A model generated the notes under the pieces. That model did no database searches, was not told the origin of the DNA, and was given only the letters and a program-made list of their open reading frames with translations. The translations under genes and the position numbers were made by a program. A stretch of 64,000 nucleotides of DNA from Paralichthys olivaceus (lineage: Eukaryota > Chordata > Actinopteri > Pleuronectiformes > Paralichthyidae), in NCBI RefSeq assembly GCF_024713975.1, contig NC_091103.1, forward strand, positions 1,659,501-1,723,500. The letters are read 5' to 3'. Below, piece after piece: positions 1 through 11,627 of the stretch (its first letter is position 1; each line of letters opens with the position of its first letter).

Positions 1-189
1 CTAATTAATGGCTCATATTCAGTATTTACAGATTCCTGTCTATTAGGAAATGTCATGATATAAAAAAGCTGCCGTTTTAGTTTAAAATAAACCTTTTAGA
101 CTGAAAAGTTCACTGAAGCAAAACAATATTCCACATGAAACTAATACACTGGTAACCTTGTTCTTTTATGGGTGGGGGGGTCGGGATCA

Positions 190-313
190 TTAAGGAAAGT
201 TGAAATTCTGTGGCTGGCGACGTCGGACTCGAATCCTCTCAAACAGTGGACTCAGGTTCCACAGGTTCCCTGAAAGTTTAAATGGAAACTCATCAGTGAC
301 ATTTTAGCAGTAA

Positions 314-410
<97 letters not shown>

Positions 411-1069
411 ACCTACGAGGTGTCTCCTTGTGAGGCTGCGGCTGCATCATGTCATTTCCTGGGTCTTCCTCTCCGATCACACCAAGATGCGACCTCCACA
501 GTCTCCAGTTCATTTCCTCCACCCTGAAGTGGAAGAAGACTCAGATGATGTGAAACTGTAGAAATACTTCACATGATTAAATCTTCAGAAACTGATATTA
601 AAGGATTAAAAGTTCACCAAATGTACAAAACACATAGTTTACTCTTCACACCACAGCACAATGGGTGTAATCGGGATTTAGTTTGAAATGTAAAACATTG
701 AAAATATATATATCATTTCCTGTTTAACTGAAAATCCATGAACTTCAGTGTTTAAACTTTAAATTGTTGTTTAAATGAAACTATATCATACACAGTAATT
801 CAGCAGGACGACACATCTGGAAAATCTTTTGTTTGCTTTTTTATCATTTATATGGTCCTGATGGTGTTTTAAGGATTTAGTTATTTCTCACCTCTGGACA
901 TTTACACTTCTGGTTTACCTGAAAAATCTGCGACACTCGTCCTTCTTGCCTCTCAGACAAACCATCTTCGACTCTCCGGTGAACAGTTTGCTCCTCAGGC
1001 ACCTCGGCAAAGTTCGCTCCATGTCCAAAATTGTAGAGGCTCTCTGAGGACATGTGAGTGATTTACACA

Positions 1070-1111
<42 letters not shown>

Positions 1112-4100
1112 ACACAAGATATATGCTCTGTTTTCTGTTTGCATGTTTGCTTCAGTACATGCAACCTCATTTTCTGTGTTGGTTCTATCGTTGAATTATT
1201 CTGAATTTGAGAGATCAACATGTGAACATGAGATTTAAAGTGAAATTTGTTTCCCACCTGCAGGTTCCAAATGTTTTCACTTTCTTTGGAGATTCTCTCG
1301 ACCGTGTTGCCCATCTGTGCTATGAGCATGTTGAGCAGCAGGATGTAAGTCAGGACAATGTACGAGATGAGCAGGATGTAGAAAACTTCTTTATACTGGA
1401 CGTGGTCGGTGAACTCCAGATCTCCCATTCCTATCGTGAACTTGAACAGTTCCAGTGTTGTGAAGCGGATGTCGTTGTAACTCGGCTTTTTGCACGTAAA
1501 CGTCTCGGCGTCAAAACTCCTTCCGCGAGGCACTGAGCTGTTTTTAAGAGCTGGATCTGAGTCATCGATGAGTGAAACGATGGCTGTGGACGAGGAGAAA
1601 ATTTAGCTCGGGCGTCTTAACCTTGAAAAATCTTTAACTGAATAACTATTTAATAATTTTGGGAACTTTACCTGCAGAAAATCCAAATAGCAAGACTCCG
1701 TAGACACATAGAAAGTGTGAGATGTCTCCCAGGATCATCTAAAGAGGGAAACAGATTTTAATGCTTATGTGCATGAGATTGTAAAATTCATCAGTCAAGA
1801 ACTATGTTCTATGTAAAGATGTATGTATTAGCAGGCTGTTCAGTAACACTCCTCTGGTGGTTTGACCTGAGCTTCTCCATTCTTTGTTTTCTAGTTCCTG
1901 TTCATGTGAAGGTATGTGAGCCCCACCCTGTAAAACCACTGACCCTCCCCATGTTAGAGATTGATGGTGATGAAAAGCTCACACTCTTTTTAACACTCTG
2001 ATGTCATTTTAATATCTTTTCCATGAAGGTTTGTTGGTTGTTTGTCATCAGCCAAACCTGAATTCTACTGAACCTGGTGGAAGGTTAGAACACGGGCAGA
2101 GATTTCTTCTGATAACTTTCTTTAAAATTGTGAGATTTTCTTATATTTCTCAGGGAATAAATCGTGGATCTTTATTTTCTTTAAAAATCTGACATATTTA
2201 GATGACTGGTATTTATGAGTGCATGAAATTTGCTGCAGATCCAAATCTGGTTCTGCTGCTGCCTCCATCATCCCATCCTCCCATTGTCTTCAGTGAGTTC
2301 TGGGTCTACCCTGGGCGTCTCCTCCTGGGCCTGCCCCCTCAAACTCCAATGGAAGGCGCTCATGCAACGTGAAGGAGCAGCGGTTTCACTCCAAGCTCCA
2401 TCCAGATGTTAGACCTGCTCACCCTGTCTGAGGCTGAGCCCAGACACCAGGGTGCGGCCTCTAGTGGCATGAATACTGCATTTAAAACCTTTAAACCACT
2501 CCCATACCTCCGGTAACCACGTATATGAAACTAACTTCATTCTTACTCTTTGCATCATGACATTGTATATCCCCATTTGTTTGGAGCCTCTTGTGTAGTA
2601 GAGGACGTTGATCCAGGCCAGAGCCAGCGAGAGCACGAGGAGTCCCACATACTCCCTCCGCCCACAGAGGTACACAACTGTGCACACGAGAATAAGAATG
2701 GCCTGCAGGAAACTGAGTGAAACACAGAGCGGAGCAGTGAGGAGAGCATCCCATCAACAGGAAGTACACACTGTACTATACTATACTATACTATACTGTA
2801 CTGTACTGTACTATACTGTACTGTACTGTACTGTACTGTACTGTACTATACTGTACTGTACTATACTATACTATACTGTACTGTACTATACTGTACTCAC
2901 AACAGAATGTCAGAGAATCCATCTGTGTCAAGAGCCTTGAAGTTTGGAGGGTTCTTCCTGAAAATAGTTATCTATGAATTTAAAACAAAAACAATAATTA
3001 AGGTTTTAGATTAATTTAGACTCTGGGTGTGAACTTCACCAGATTCCACTTCCTCACCGCTTTATAGAGAAACCACACGGCTCCGAGGACACTGAAGATC
3101 TCACCGGCGCAGCGGAGGCAGTCGGCTGGGACGTTCTCGATGGGGAACGGTGGCTGCAGGTCGAAAAGATTAAATACTCACTGGTTCAGGCGGGACAACG
3201 GTTTGTCCTGTTCTGAAATAGACGGTTTTGGTTCGGCCTCACCTGTCCGTCCTTTCTGTTGTAGGCCACGGAGGTGAAGATAGACACGTACATCAGATAC
3301 ACCAAGAAATTCATCAAGAATAGTTTAGAAGCAAATCTGTCCCATTTATCCTGGAGGAGACTGCGGAGAGGTTCGATCTGGAGCATCTCCGGACGATTCT
3401 GAGGTCACAGGTCGGTTTTCACATTAAAAACACAGCAGCATTGCACAGTGTTGTGCTGTGACCAATGTTTATACAAATATATTCTATGGATTCAGCAGAG
3501 GCTCCAACTGTCAACTCATTCATCACATCCTTCACATCTTTATAAAGATGGACGGAACTTTTTGTGGTGTTCTAGACCTTCATGTAAATTTCATTTTGAG
3601 TTGAACTGAGTCTCTAACCGGAATTTCACTCCCAAAGACGACGATCTCCAGCACGGAGTTGTCTTCGCTGGTGTCGATGGAAGTGATGTCGTAGAGCGAG
3701 GAGCGAACGGGCCCGTAGACCCATTCTGTGAACTTCCTGCACAGCGGCCTCATCTCCTCATCCTCAAACTCCCGCTGCAGAATGTGTCTGAACAGCTGGA
3801 GATCAGAGAGGAGATCATTAGTTTGCGTTACATGACATGCATGTTGTCATGTTTTGCACACGTATGACAGATTTCCCATGGTCAGGTACACGAACATGGT
3901 GTCAAGATGAATCTGAAAACAGACTGACCCCAATCTTTCCCAGCTTGGCGGCTAACTTCAGAGACGTTAACCCCTTATTGTTCTCGATCGCCTCCAGCTT
4001 CACTTTGTCTGTTTTCTCCAGTTTGTTGTGTTGAACCAGGATCTCGTCGTACATCCTCGCAACCATGTCGGTGTTTTCTGTGGTGTTGTCCGCTATGATC

Positions 4101-5694
4101 ACCAAGGTGTGCAAGACGGTGTTTCCCTGCGAGTCCTTGTCGCCCAGGTCGGCTCTTCTGAACGGGTTCTCCATGAGGAAGGACACGATGTCGGGCTGGT
4201 TGGTGCAGGCGGCCAGCGACAGTGGAAGTTCTCCTGGTGGAAACAGACAAAGGTGAGATTAGTGAACGTTCGTCGTTCACAGCTGGGATAGAAAATGTAT
4301 ATGGGACGTGATGACCCACCAAAATAAAAGCCCAGTCCTGCTTTACGCTGGAAAAACTTCCCGTTGGCTTTGGCCTGCACGTCTGCTCCTTTCTGGACGA
4401 GCAGCTTCACGTGGTCGAAGCTTCTTCTTTCGATGGCAACATGCAGCGGCGTCTGACCTGTGACACACGGTTGGTTGTTACAGGATGTCCGTTGTTGACT
4501 GAAGAGTTTTGAAACTCATGACAGATGTGTGATGGGATCAGGACGGACACAAGTGTAACTGTGTGATCTGTCTACGTGTTCACAGGATCTTCATGTTCTG
4601 ATGATCTACGTGTTTCAACATGTTCACTCCACATGTTCACTTTTTAAATGGACAAAACAGACAAGTGTCAGGAGTTTTTAATCCAAATTCATTAAAAGCA
4701 GCTGTATTGAGTGATTGTTTTCACTAATAGCATTAATGTGTGAGGAGTGTAACATATGATTTTTAGATAGAGTTTTACAGCCTTCAGTTTTAAAGACTCT
4801 CGATCTTCGGTCACTCACCTTTGTAGCAAAGATCTTTGTAAGAAGCATTGACTAAATTTTCTAAATCTCCAGTTTTCTCTGCTATGTCGAGCAGAACCTC
4901 AACCGTGTCATTTTTTCCATCTCTTAGATTCAGCAAAGCTTTCAGGAGCGCCGTCTTCCCATTGGTTTCATCTGAAGGATTCAAACTTGATGATTAATAA
5001 TCATAAACATAATATTTTCCTTGTATCAACCAAATCCACAGAATTCACATCCATCGTCCTCTGGTTGAATTGTGGTTCATTGCATGTGCTACACAGAAGA
5101 TCCATCCTCGTCTCTATCCACTGACTCACAAATAGATGTGCACTGATTCAAACGAACGTGTAACAGCTGCAGGACGTTTCAGGGGAAACAGATAGAGTCA
5201 AACATCTTGTTCCTACTTGCCTGTGAATTCTGGGCTCGTAAGTCGTTGATCATTAAGTCGCAGGTAGTCGAGCAGGCCGGTGAGTTGAGCCGCTTCCCCC
5301 TGAGATGCTGCTTCAAACACTCGCTCCCTGGTGAACGCTCTACTGCAGATGTTGTCAACACTAGAGAAACAAACAAGTCAACATTTCCAAGATTCAGACA
5401 CAAACCCTGTGGTGTTTGAATGAAATGAGTAAATGTGAACATGCTCCAGCTTGTGATCAGAAACTTTGAACATCCTGAGGCTTGTTAACCTCGACGCACG
5501 TCACCTGAGACTCACCAGTCTCTACAGACTGTAATTTTATCTCTGAAAAACCCAGTGACTGTTGTTTAAAGTCAAACAGCAGTTCCTCCCTGCAGGACCT
5601 GTTACCTAGACGTTAAGATGTTGGAGTCCATAGGAGTAATCTTTGAGTCCTCGGTTCTCATGAGCCAGTCCAGACTGCTCCCCTCCTTCTCCTC

Positions 5695-5726
<32 letters not shown>

Positions 5727-5934
5727 TGTTTGGCTCCTTTCTCTCCAGTGTCCGTCCACCTTCCATCGTGTGTGTGGACGTTAGCCGGGCCTCGATGTGT
5801 GTCACTGACTTTGCTTCCACAAGTTGCTCATCAGGTATGAGGGGCTGCTGCTGCTGCTGCTGCTGCTCAGGTGTAGAGTTGCAGAGGTGAGGAGGAGTCG
5901 GCACAGAGGAGGTGGTGATGGTGTTTGCTACCAT
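190..5934 (-). CDS. trpv1: TRPV1-type cation channel (TRPV subfamily), complete model
   Basis: Tetrameric, Ca2+-permeable plasma-membrane channel. Coding exons in gene order: 5606-5934, 5221-5342, 4819-4971, 4320-4457, 3929-4233, 3619-3795, 3243-3398, 3058-3153, 2901-2971, 2547-2712, 1672-1738, 1258-1583, 919-1043, 417-523 and 190-269; they stay in frame for 805 residues (rat TRPV1 has 838). The first exon encodes poly-Gln and poly-Glu tracts. Ankyrin repeats follow ([37 protein letters not shown]), then S1-S6, the filter TIGMGDLEF and the S6/TRP helix [11 protein letters not shown]...NIWNLQ. The start ATG (5934) has a good context, ACCATGG. Similarity is much closer to TRPV1 than TRPV4. Intron 2 uses a GC donor. 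The last exon is less certain: it requires a GT donor at 416, and without it the frame runs into a CA repeat and stops at 304. Several vanilloid-pocket residues differ from rat TRPV1. A lineage-specific trpv1-like paralogue is possible. Confidence 0.9.
317..409. repeat. (TG)n microsatellite in the last trpv1 intron
   Basis: About 46 uninterrupted TG units. On the gene strand this is (CA)n and begins only a few bases after the candidate donor at 416. If the intron is retained it encodes about 15 Thr-His repeats before a stop at 304. Confidence 0.98.
1073..1107. repeat. (TA)n microsatellite in trpv1 intron
   Basis: A pure TA dinucleotide run between the trpv1 exons at 919-1043 and 1258-1583. 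Confidence 0.97.
2105..2260. repeat. Dispersed teleost repeat fragment (family A)
   Basis: It shares the string order 'gtgagat...tctcagggaataa...tggatctt...gcatgaaatttgctgcagatcc' with other fragments in this window (28520-28690, 40835-41115, 53370-53600, 59995-60175). The class is unknown: no ORF or terminal repeats are visible. It lies in the trpv1 intron at 1739-2546. Confidence 0.6.
2265..2475. repeat. Possible degraded retrotransposon or SINE fragment
   Basis: A GC-richer block within an AT-rich trpv1 intron, with phrases such as GTTTCACTCCAAGCTCC and CTGAGGCTGAGCCCAGACAC. These resemble a repeat I recall as common in teleost genomes. No open frame remains, and I cannot name the family. 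Confidence 0.35.
2771..2897. repeat. TACTG/TACTA pentanucleotide array filling a trpv1 intron
   Basis: About 25 tandem 5-bp units (CTATA and CTGTA variants) occupy about two thirds of the 188-nt intron 2713-2900. On the gene strand the units read TATAG/TACAG, so each carries an AG dinucleotide. Confidence 0.95.
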
Positions 5935-7769
5935 GGTAGTGCTCCTCCCTCTCCCTGGAGGAAACGCCTCACTGAGGTAACTGCTGTGGTTGTGAGAGCA
6001 AAGAAGACACAGAGATCAAACAACCACCAGGATTATTTTACTGAGGAATCACATACGTGTCTGACACATGACACCGTCCACTGTGTTAATGACACTGTTT
6101 TCTACCTGAAGCTTCGCTGTGATGAGTCAGTTAGAAAACACATCATTAAAACCTGGAAGCTAATTCATTGACTTTAATTTTTGTATCTGAAAACTTTTAA
6201 CAGCAACAGTTCTGCAGGTTCATCAGCTTCCAGGACACCAAGTGTTGAGTTTCATGAGGATCCTGTGTTGTTTTCCCGTCAGTGCGTCAGTTATTTGAAT
6301 AGCAAACACACAGTTGTGTCCATCACAGCACTCATGGGTGTGTTGTTCCAAAAACAAGGTGTGGTTGAAACACCTGAGGTCACTGGTGCAGCATTTCACA
6401 CTTGATTTAAGGAAGTATAATTAAGATAATAAGTGCAGCTGAGAATTTCTTCATGTGACCTGAACCATTTTAAATATTTAAACCCTGTTATTTGTTCACC
6501 AGGAAGCTTCTCTTATCACAGTGACTTGATTTATTCTTATTCTAACATTCATTCATATTTCAGTTGAATATTTCGGTGGGATTGTGTTTCGGGCCGAGTT
6601 TGACTTTAGCAGAGATCTGTTTTGAGGACATTTGATACAGAATGAACAGAGTCACCTGGGCAGGTGTACACATTATTTGAATGTGTGGTTTTACTGAGCA
6701 GATCGTGTGATGAGTTTACTGTCACACTCACTACGAGGCCGAACATGCATGAATAGTTTTTGTGTAATCGTCCTGACAAACAAACCAACGAACCAACAAA
6801 CTGACACAAGTGAAAACTTCACTCATCACCAGCCTGTGTGATTTATTCCTCACGGGTGTTCGACGCCTCCATGCAGCCCACAGATATCTACAGGGAACAG
6901 TTAAACCAACAGAACTGTCTGTGAGTTATTCATGTATTCACTCTAATTAAGTTGATGTAAAACCCAACGTTCCCACATGTTATAGCTGTGGTGTCCTCTA
7001 GTGGAGAACAGAGGTCACTGCAGGGCTCAGCCTGTGTTGAACATTCTGTCACAATCACCAAAGAGACGAGTTCATATTTATTAAAACCTAAATTCACTAA
7101 GTCTGAGTTACAGATTAATTTAATATCAATAACGAAGAAGTGACTTCGTGTAGGACCAAGACAATGATGAAGAATCCATCAACCTTTAATCACAGACTGT
7201 TGTTAAAGTTTTATTTTCTGATTTATATTTTTGATGACTCTTAACGTGCTGCCATACAGTAAATCAGTAAATCAATCTCACAACAAGTTGATGTCAATGA
7301 GCGACTGAGTTTGTTATTCACACACAAAGTAAAGCTGTTGTGATGATGAGACGTGTGTTCAGTTTATTAGCTGCTCTGTTTCTGAGGTGAATACAAAGAA
7401 TGATGATTTAGTGTCTGTGAGCTGACGTCGTCTCTCTCACTTACAGAACTTTGAACCTCGTTCAGGGGAAAGTTACAGATAAACTGAGGAGCTTCTGTTT
7501 TCATTGAGTCCTGTGAGGAAAGTTGTCCTCAGATAATTCAGTCAGATACAAACAACTACAAACCTTTTATAGTCCCTTAAATTCAACAGACCAAAGCTCA
7601 GACTCATAAAAATCTGTCCTCTACATACATCTGAGATTTGTTTCATCGAGATCCATGAATTATTAAAAACATCTATTTGTTTTCTGATTTATTTACTGAC
7701 ATTTGTAAGGAAATAAAAAAAGTGTGTAATATGTAATAATCCAGTGATGACACACAAGCACAGAATTAA

Positions 7770-7771
<2 letters not shown>

Positions 7772-7817
<46 letters not shown>
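7772..7817. repeat. (TG)n microsatellite
   Basis: A pure TG run in the trpv1/vstm5 spacer. Confidence 0.97.
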
Positions 7818-7819
<2 letters not shown>

Positions 7820-7940
7820 CTCTCGGTGTGAATACACACTTCCTGTTTGACATGTTTAACCAGGTGTGTCACAGCAGGAATTCTGTCTGATTCAAACTAT
7901 CCTGGTTTCATTTTGCAGTCAGTGTAAACAAAGGTGAGAG

Positions 7941-7953
7941 TGTGTGTGCGTGT

Positions 7954-7998
<45 letters not shown>

Positions 7999-8001
7999 TG
8001 T
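7941..8001. repeat. Interrupted (TG)n microsatellite
   Basis: A TG run with a few TA and CG interruptions, about 270 bp upstream of the vstm5 start codon. Confidence 0.95.
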
Positions 8002-8106
8002 GATCACATAACACTTGTTTGCTCAGTGATCTCTGGCTCAACCTGTCTGATAGGTGTGGGCTGGGACTGACTTGCGCAGGTATGAAGAGAAATCCAGCAC
8101 AGTCCT

Positions 8107-8140
<34 letters not shown>

Positions 8141-8160
8141 GAGAGAGAGAGACAGAGAGA
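8107..8160. repeat. (GA)n microsatellite, interrupted
   Basis: A GA/GACA purine run about 110 bp upstream of the vstm5 ATG, probably in its 5' leader or core promoter. Confidence 0.95.
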
Positions 8161-8272
8161 CACTCCAGGAAGTCTGAGACCACTGTGGACAGTGAGGGAC
8201 AGAGCTTCAGGATGTGAGACAACCTGGAGCAGCTTCTTCGACTGCGGTTTGACCAATGTCTGTGTGATTCTA

Positions 8273-11107
8273 ATGAGGCGCTTCAGGCTCCGGGATGTTC
8301 AAGATGTCGCTGTGTGTCTCAGCATCACGTTATATATCTGTGACCTAGGTAAGAAAACCCAGCACACCTTTTTATAACCTGCTGTTTGAGTTCGGCAAAT
8401 GTTTGACTTGTTCAGGACGAGTTCCCTCAGACACGTGAGCCTCCTCACTGTCGTGGAGCGAGTCCTCCCAGGACACGTGAGAAACAGGAGCTGAGGAGTC
8501 CGGACTTCTGTAGAACTCTAGATTCTCAAGAATGACCGAGGCTCCGAGGAACGAGAGGAGTTCCTCCACACGTTCTCCTGTCTGAGACTCCTTCAGGAGA
8601 AGTTTGTCACACCTCTGTGATCTGCATCCAAGTTTACTCTCCTCAGCTCGTTGGACGAGTTTCATTCAGAGTCAGAGAAGCGAACAGAACAGCACATTTC
8701 TGACTGAAGAGGAATTTAGAGCAAACGAGTCACGAACGAGTTTTTACATCCGCACTGAGCTGTTTGAGTGATTGTCACAGCTGCAGTGAGCTTCAGTGTG
8801 ACAGGAGATAAGATAGAACGAGCTCATGCTGCATCCGCGAGTATTTATCTGTTCACAGTGAATCTGTAAATCTCTTCTTCTTCTTCTTCAAGCCGGAGCC
8901 ATCTCCATCCAGTCCGCTCAGAGGAGCCTGACCAGGTCGGTGCAGGAGGATGTGTTCTTCTCGCTGGACGTGTCCTGCGTCGGGATCCCCACCATACAAT
9001 GGAACTTCATGTCAGGGGCGGTGAGCCGCACCATAGGGACATGGCAGCCCGGTGTGTACAGCAACATCACGCTGGATTACAGCAGCCGAGTGCGGCCCTA
9101 CGACAACGGCTCCATGGGCCTGTCCGACCTGCGGCTGCAGGACGCCGGATACTACGTGGTCACCGTGACAGAGACGGAAGGAAGCAGCAAGGACACCGGG
9201 TTTGTCCTGAAGGTGAACGGTGAGTCCCCCCCCCCCCCCCCCCAGCTCAGGGCCCCAGGTACCTGCTTCTTATAGCAAGACCAGAACACACAGAGCAGCC
9301 AAACCTCCACACAGGTACATCTGGAGTGTGCCTTGCTCAACAGTACTGCAGCAACAGTTGTGGTGTGAACAGGACAGTCGCTGTTTATCGCTTGAGATTA
9401 GAAAGCTGCTGGTTTGATTCCCTGGACTGCAGGAATCAATCCCTCCCTCATTACCTCTCCACCCGAGCGTCCTGGGTTCAAGTCAGTGTTCAGTAAGAGC
9501 AGATAGAGGACCGAGCATTAAATCTATTACACCTCCACTTTGCCGGGACCTCCCCCCCCCCAGCTGCTCCGGTGGGGAGCAGGTCTGTGGTCGTTCTGTG
9601 CAGCCTCCTCCTGTGAGTTAAGCTGCTCCTGCACTGGAGGCTCTAACTGAAACTTGCCTGAGTAAATAAAGGTAGAACATGTTATTCAGAAGAGAGCAGA
9701 GCCAAGACCCAACAGTGAACAGTTCAATCAAGCTGCCCCAAGTTACACACACACACATAGATATCACTTCCCTTAATGAGTCGGGATCCGTTTATTGCTC
9801 CCTGGGAAAACGGTGAAAACATCAGAGGAAGCTCACAATGTTGAAGACGGATTTAAAAATCCCAGGATCCTCCCCCTGACCCCAACTTAGAAACATAACA
9901 AACCAAAAACAGACGAGTTAAAAAAGAAGGAAGTGAACATCTCTCTTTAGATCTGAGACTTTATCAGGAATATTTTTACTGTGAATATGTAAGAATGTGT
10001 AAATTCTTCTCAACACTGGAACTCACTGATTGTCTCCATGCTGCTGTGTCGCCTCATCTCCTCTCACAAGCTTTATTATGCCTCTTTGTGTCGTGGTGAC
10101 TGTTCCCCTGTCTCTGTCCTCCAGAGGTGCTGTACGAGGATCTTCAGTATTTGTCCGTCTCTGCTTTAGCTCTGGCCTGTGTGGCCGCCCTCCTCATGCT
10201 GCTCATGTGGCTGCTGGACAAGGCGTACCGAAGGATTGTGGCATGGAGAAGCAGGAGACAGATGCCAGGTAAAAACTTGCCTCTGAACAAGATGCACTTT
10301 TATTAACGACGGAGCCGTTTGTAAAATGTGGAGCTTTAATCCTGCTCAGATTTTACACATTTAGCATTTAAATGATTCAATGTCTTTTCCAAGACTCGTA
10401 TCTGAGAAAGCAACTTGACTTGAGATTAAAGTTGGAGAGGCCTGATCAGTTCATCTGTGAGTCAAAGTGAACATTTGGGCCAAACTGCCGAGAATTCTCT
10501 CGAGATGTTTTCAGGAGGCAAAAAAGTTTTGTATCAGATTCAATGAAATGGGTTTTCCTGAAATATTACTTTACCCAGAACATGAGGTCACATGAGGTCA
10601 CAGTGACATCGACCTTGAGTCTCCAAAATCGAATCAATTCATCTTTGAGTCCAACTGAACTTTTCTTAATATTTGAGGGAAATTCCTGAAGGCGTTTGTA
10701 ATATCACAAGAACGGGATGGACGACCTGACAGATGCATAAACCTTAAATCTACATGAATGCATCGAGTTGTTTTACATGAATATCTGTTTTTTTAAAAAG
10801 GCTAAATGCTTCAGAGCACAATTAAAAACTTAGCGATGAACTTTGCAATAAGGATCAAATGAACCTGTTCAGTTTGTAGATGTTGATGTTGAAGCTACAT
10901 TTTATGCATTATACGTTTATAACACACGATGAGAGCGGTTTGTTCACCGAGTCGTTCATAGTTTACTCTCCAGTCAAGTGTGGGTGTGAACGTGGGTTGG
11001 GTCATGTGTTGTGTCTAAGTGTGAGAGTGTTCGAGTACAAAGGTCAGTGAACTTCTGTTGTCGTCTTTCATGCAGAAAATAATGCGACGGAGCTGCAGCC
11101 TCTCTGA
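8273..11107 (+). CDS. vstm5: V-set and transmembrane domain-containing protein 5
   Basis: Single-pass type I membrane protein; the mammalian protein is reported to affect neuronal morphology. Exons 8273-8348, 8893-9219, 10125-10268 and 11076-11107 give 192 residues. Residues 1-27 form a signal peptide (CLSITLYICDLAG). One V-type Ig domain follows, with the B-strand Cys in SLDVSC, a Trp core (IPTIQW) and DAGYYVVTV. The TM helix is ALALACVAALLMLLMWLL, followed by a basic tail. NIT and NGS are N-glycosylation sequons. The junction EVLYEDL matches human VSTM5. The F strand reads YYV, not the usual YYC, so the canonical Ig disulphide is absent, as I recall for the human protein. It is convergent with med17, as expected from human 11q21. 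The ATG is chosen because it gives the signal peptide. Confidence 0.92.
9227..9243 (+). repeat. Poly-C run just after vstm5 donor
   Basis: About 17 C directly after the intron-2 donor GTGAGT. Confidence 0.9.
10440..10745. repeat. Dispersed teleost repeat (family B), two partial copies
   Basis: The phrase 'atcagttcatctgtgagtc' near 10445 recurs as 'atcaattcatctttgagtc' near 10635. Each is followed by a 'gaa(a)ttc...' block, and the second ends in 'aagaacgggatggacgacctg'. This resembles a high-copy teleost element I recall, containing GGTCACAGTGAC; the class is unknown. It lies in vstm5 intron 3. Confidence 0.55.
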
Positions 11108-11199
11108 CGGACGCCTCTGAACCAAACAAGAAAACTCACCAGAGCTGCTGCACCAAGACTATTGTTTTTAAATGTAACTGCTGAATGTAAATATATGAT

Positions 11200-11205
11200 A
11201 TTAAA
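11200..11205 (+). terminator. vstm5 poly(A) signal ATTAAA
   Basis: ATTAAA about 95 nt after the vstm5 stop codon. Confidence 0.5.
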
Positions 11206-11621
11206 AATACAAACTGTATTTATTGTCTAAGGAAATGAATCATGTGGTTTTTCTTCTTCATATGTTACCCAGGATGCATTTGTGTTCTCACGGTGGAAAG
11301 AGTGACTTGATCTCAGGATTTGGTTCCGAACACGAACGATCAAAGTAAAGATAAAAAAAGAAAACACAAGAAACGCATTGATCATAAACTGGTAATAAAG
11401 ATGGACGACACGTCTCCACTTCCTCTCACTATCCAGAATCGAAGCCAAAATATCCTGGAGTGTTTATGACCGATACTGCAGTCAGCCACTAGGGGGCGAC
11501 CCACGTGGTTTGGCTTCACTTTTGGCAGTCGTCATGTCGTCCATCTTTATTTACTCTCTGGTGCTTAAACATGTGATTTGTCAGGATGTGAGAAATCAAC
11601 ACAAACTGATTGACCTTGTTT

Positions 11622-11627
11622 TTTATT
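11622..11627 (-). terminator. med17 poly(A) signal AATAAA
   Basis: AATAAA on the minus strand, about 195 nt beyond the med17 stop. Confidence 0.6.

Larger units (their letters stand above)
5935..8272. other. Intergenic region upstream of trpv1 and vstm5
   Basis: Head-to-head spacer between trpv1 and vstm5. It is AT-rich and I find no convincing exon. It holds TG runs at 7772-7817 and 7941-8001 and a GA run at 8107-8160. Both promoters must lie here, but no TATA box or CpG-rich block stands out. Confidence 0.6.

Noticed and set aside
304-523. ORF with a poly(Thr-His) tail
   Set aside because: Kept only as an alternative end of trpv1. The spliced model with an exon at 190-269 fits TRPV1 better, and dinucleotide runs always give such reading frames.
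8372-8665. 97-residue minus-strand ORF in vstm5 intron 1
   Set aside because: No family recognised, no splice or promoter context, and it lies wholly inside an intron on the other strand.
9380-9490. tRNA-like B box (GGTTTGATTCC) suggesting a SINE
   Set aside because: No matching A box or cloverleaf could be drawn, so it was not called.
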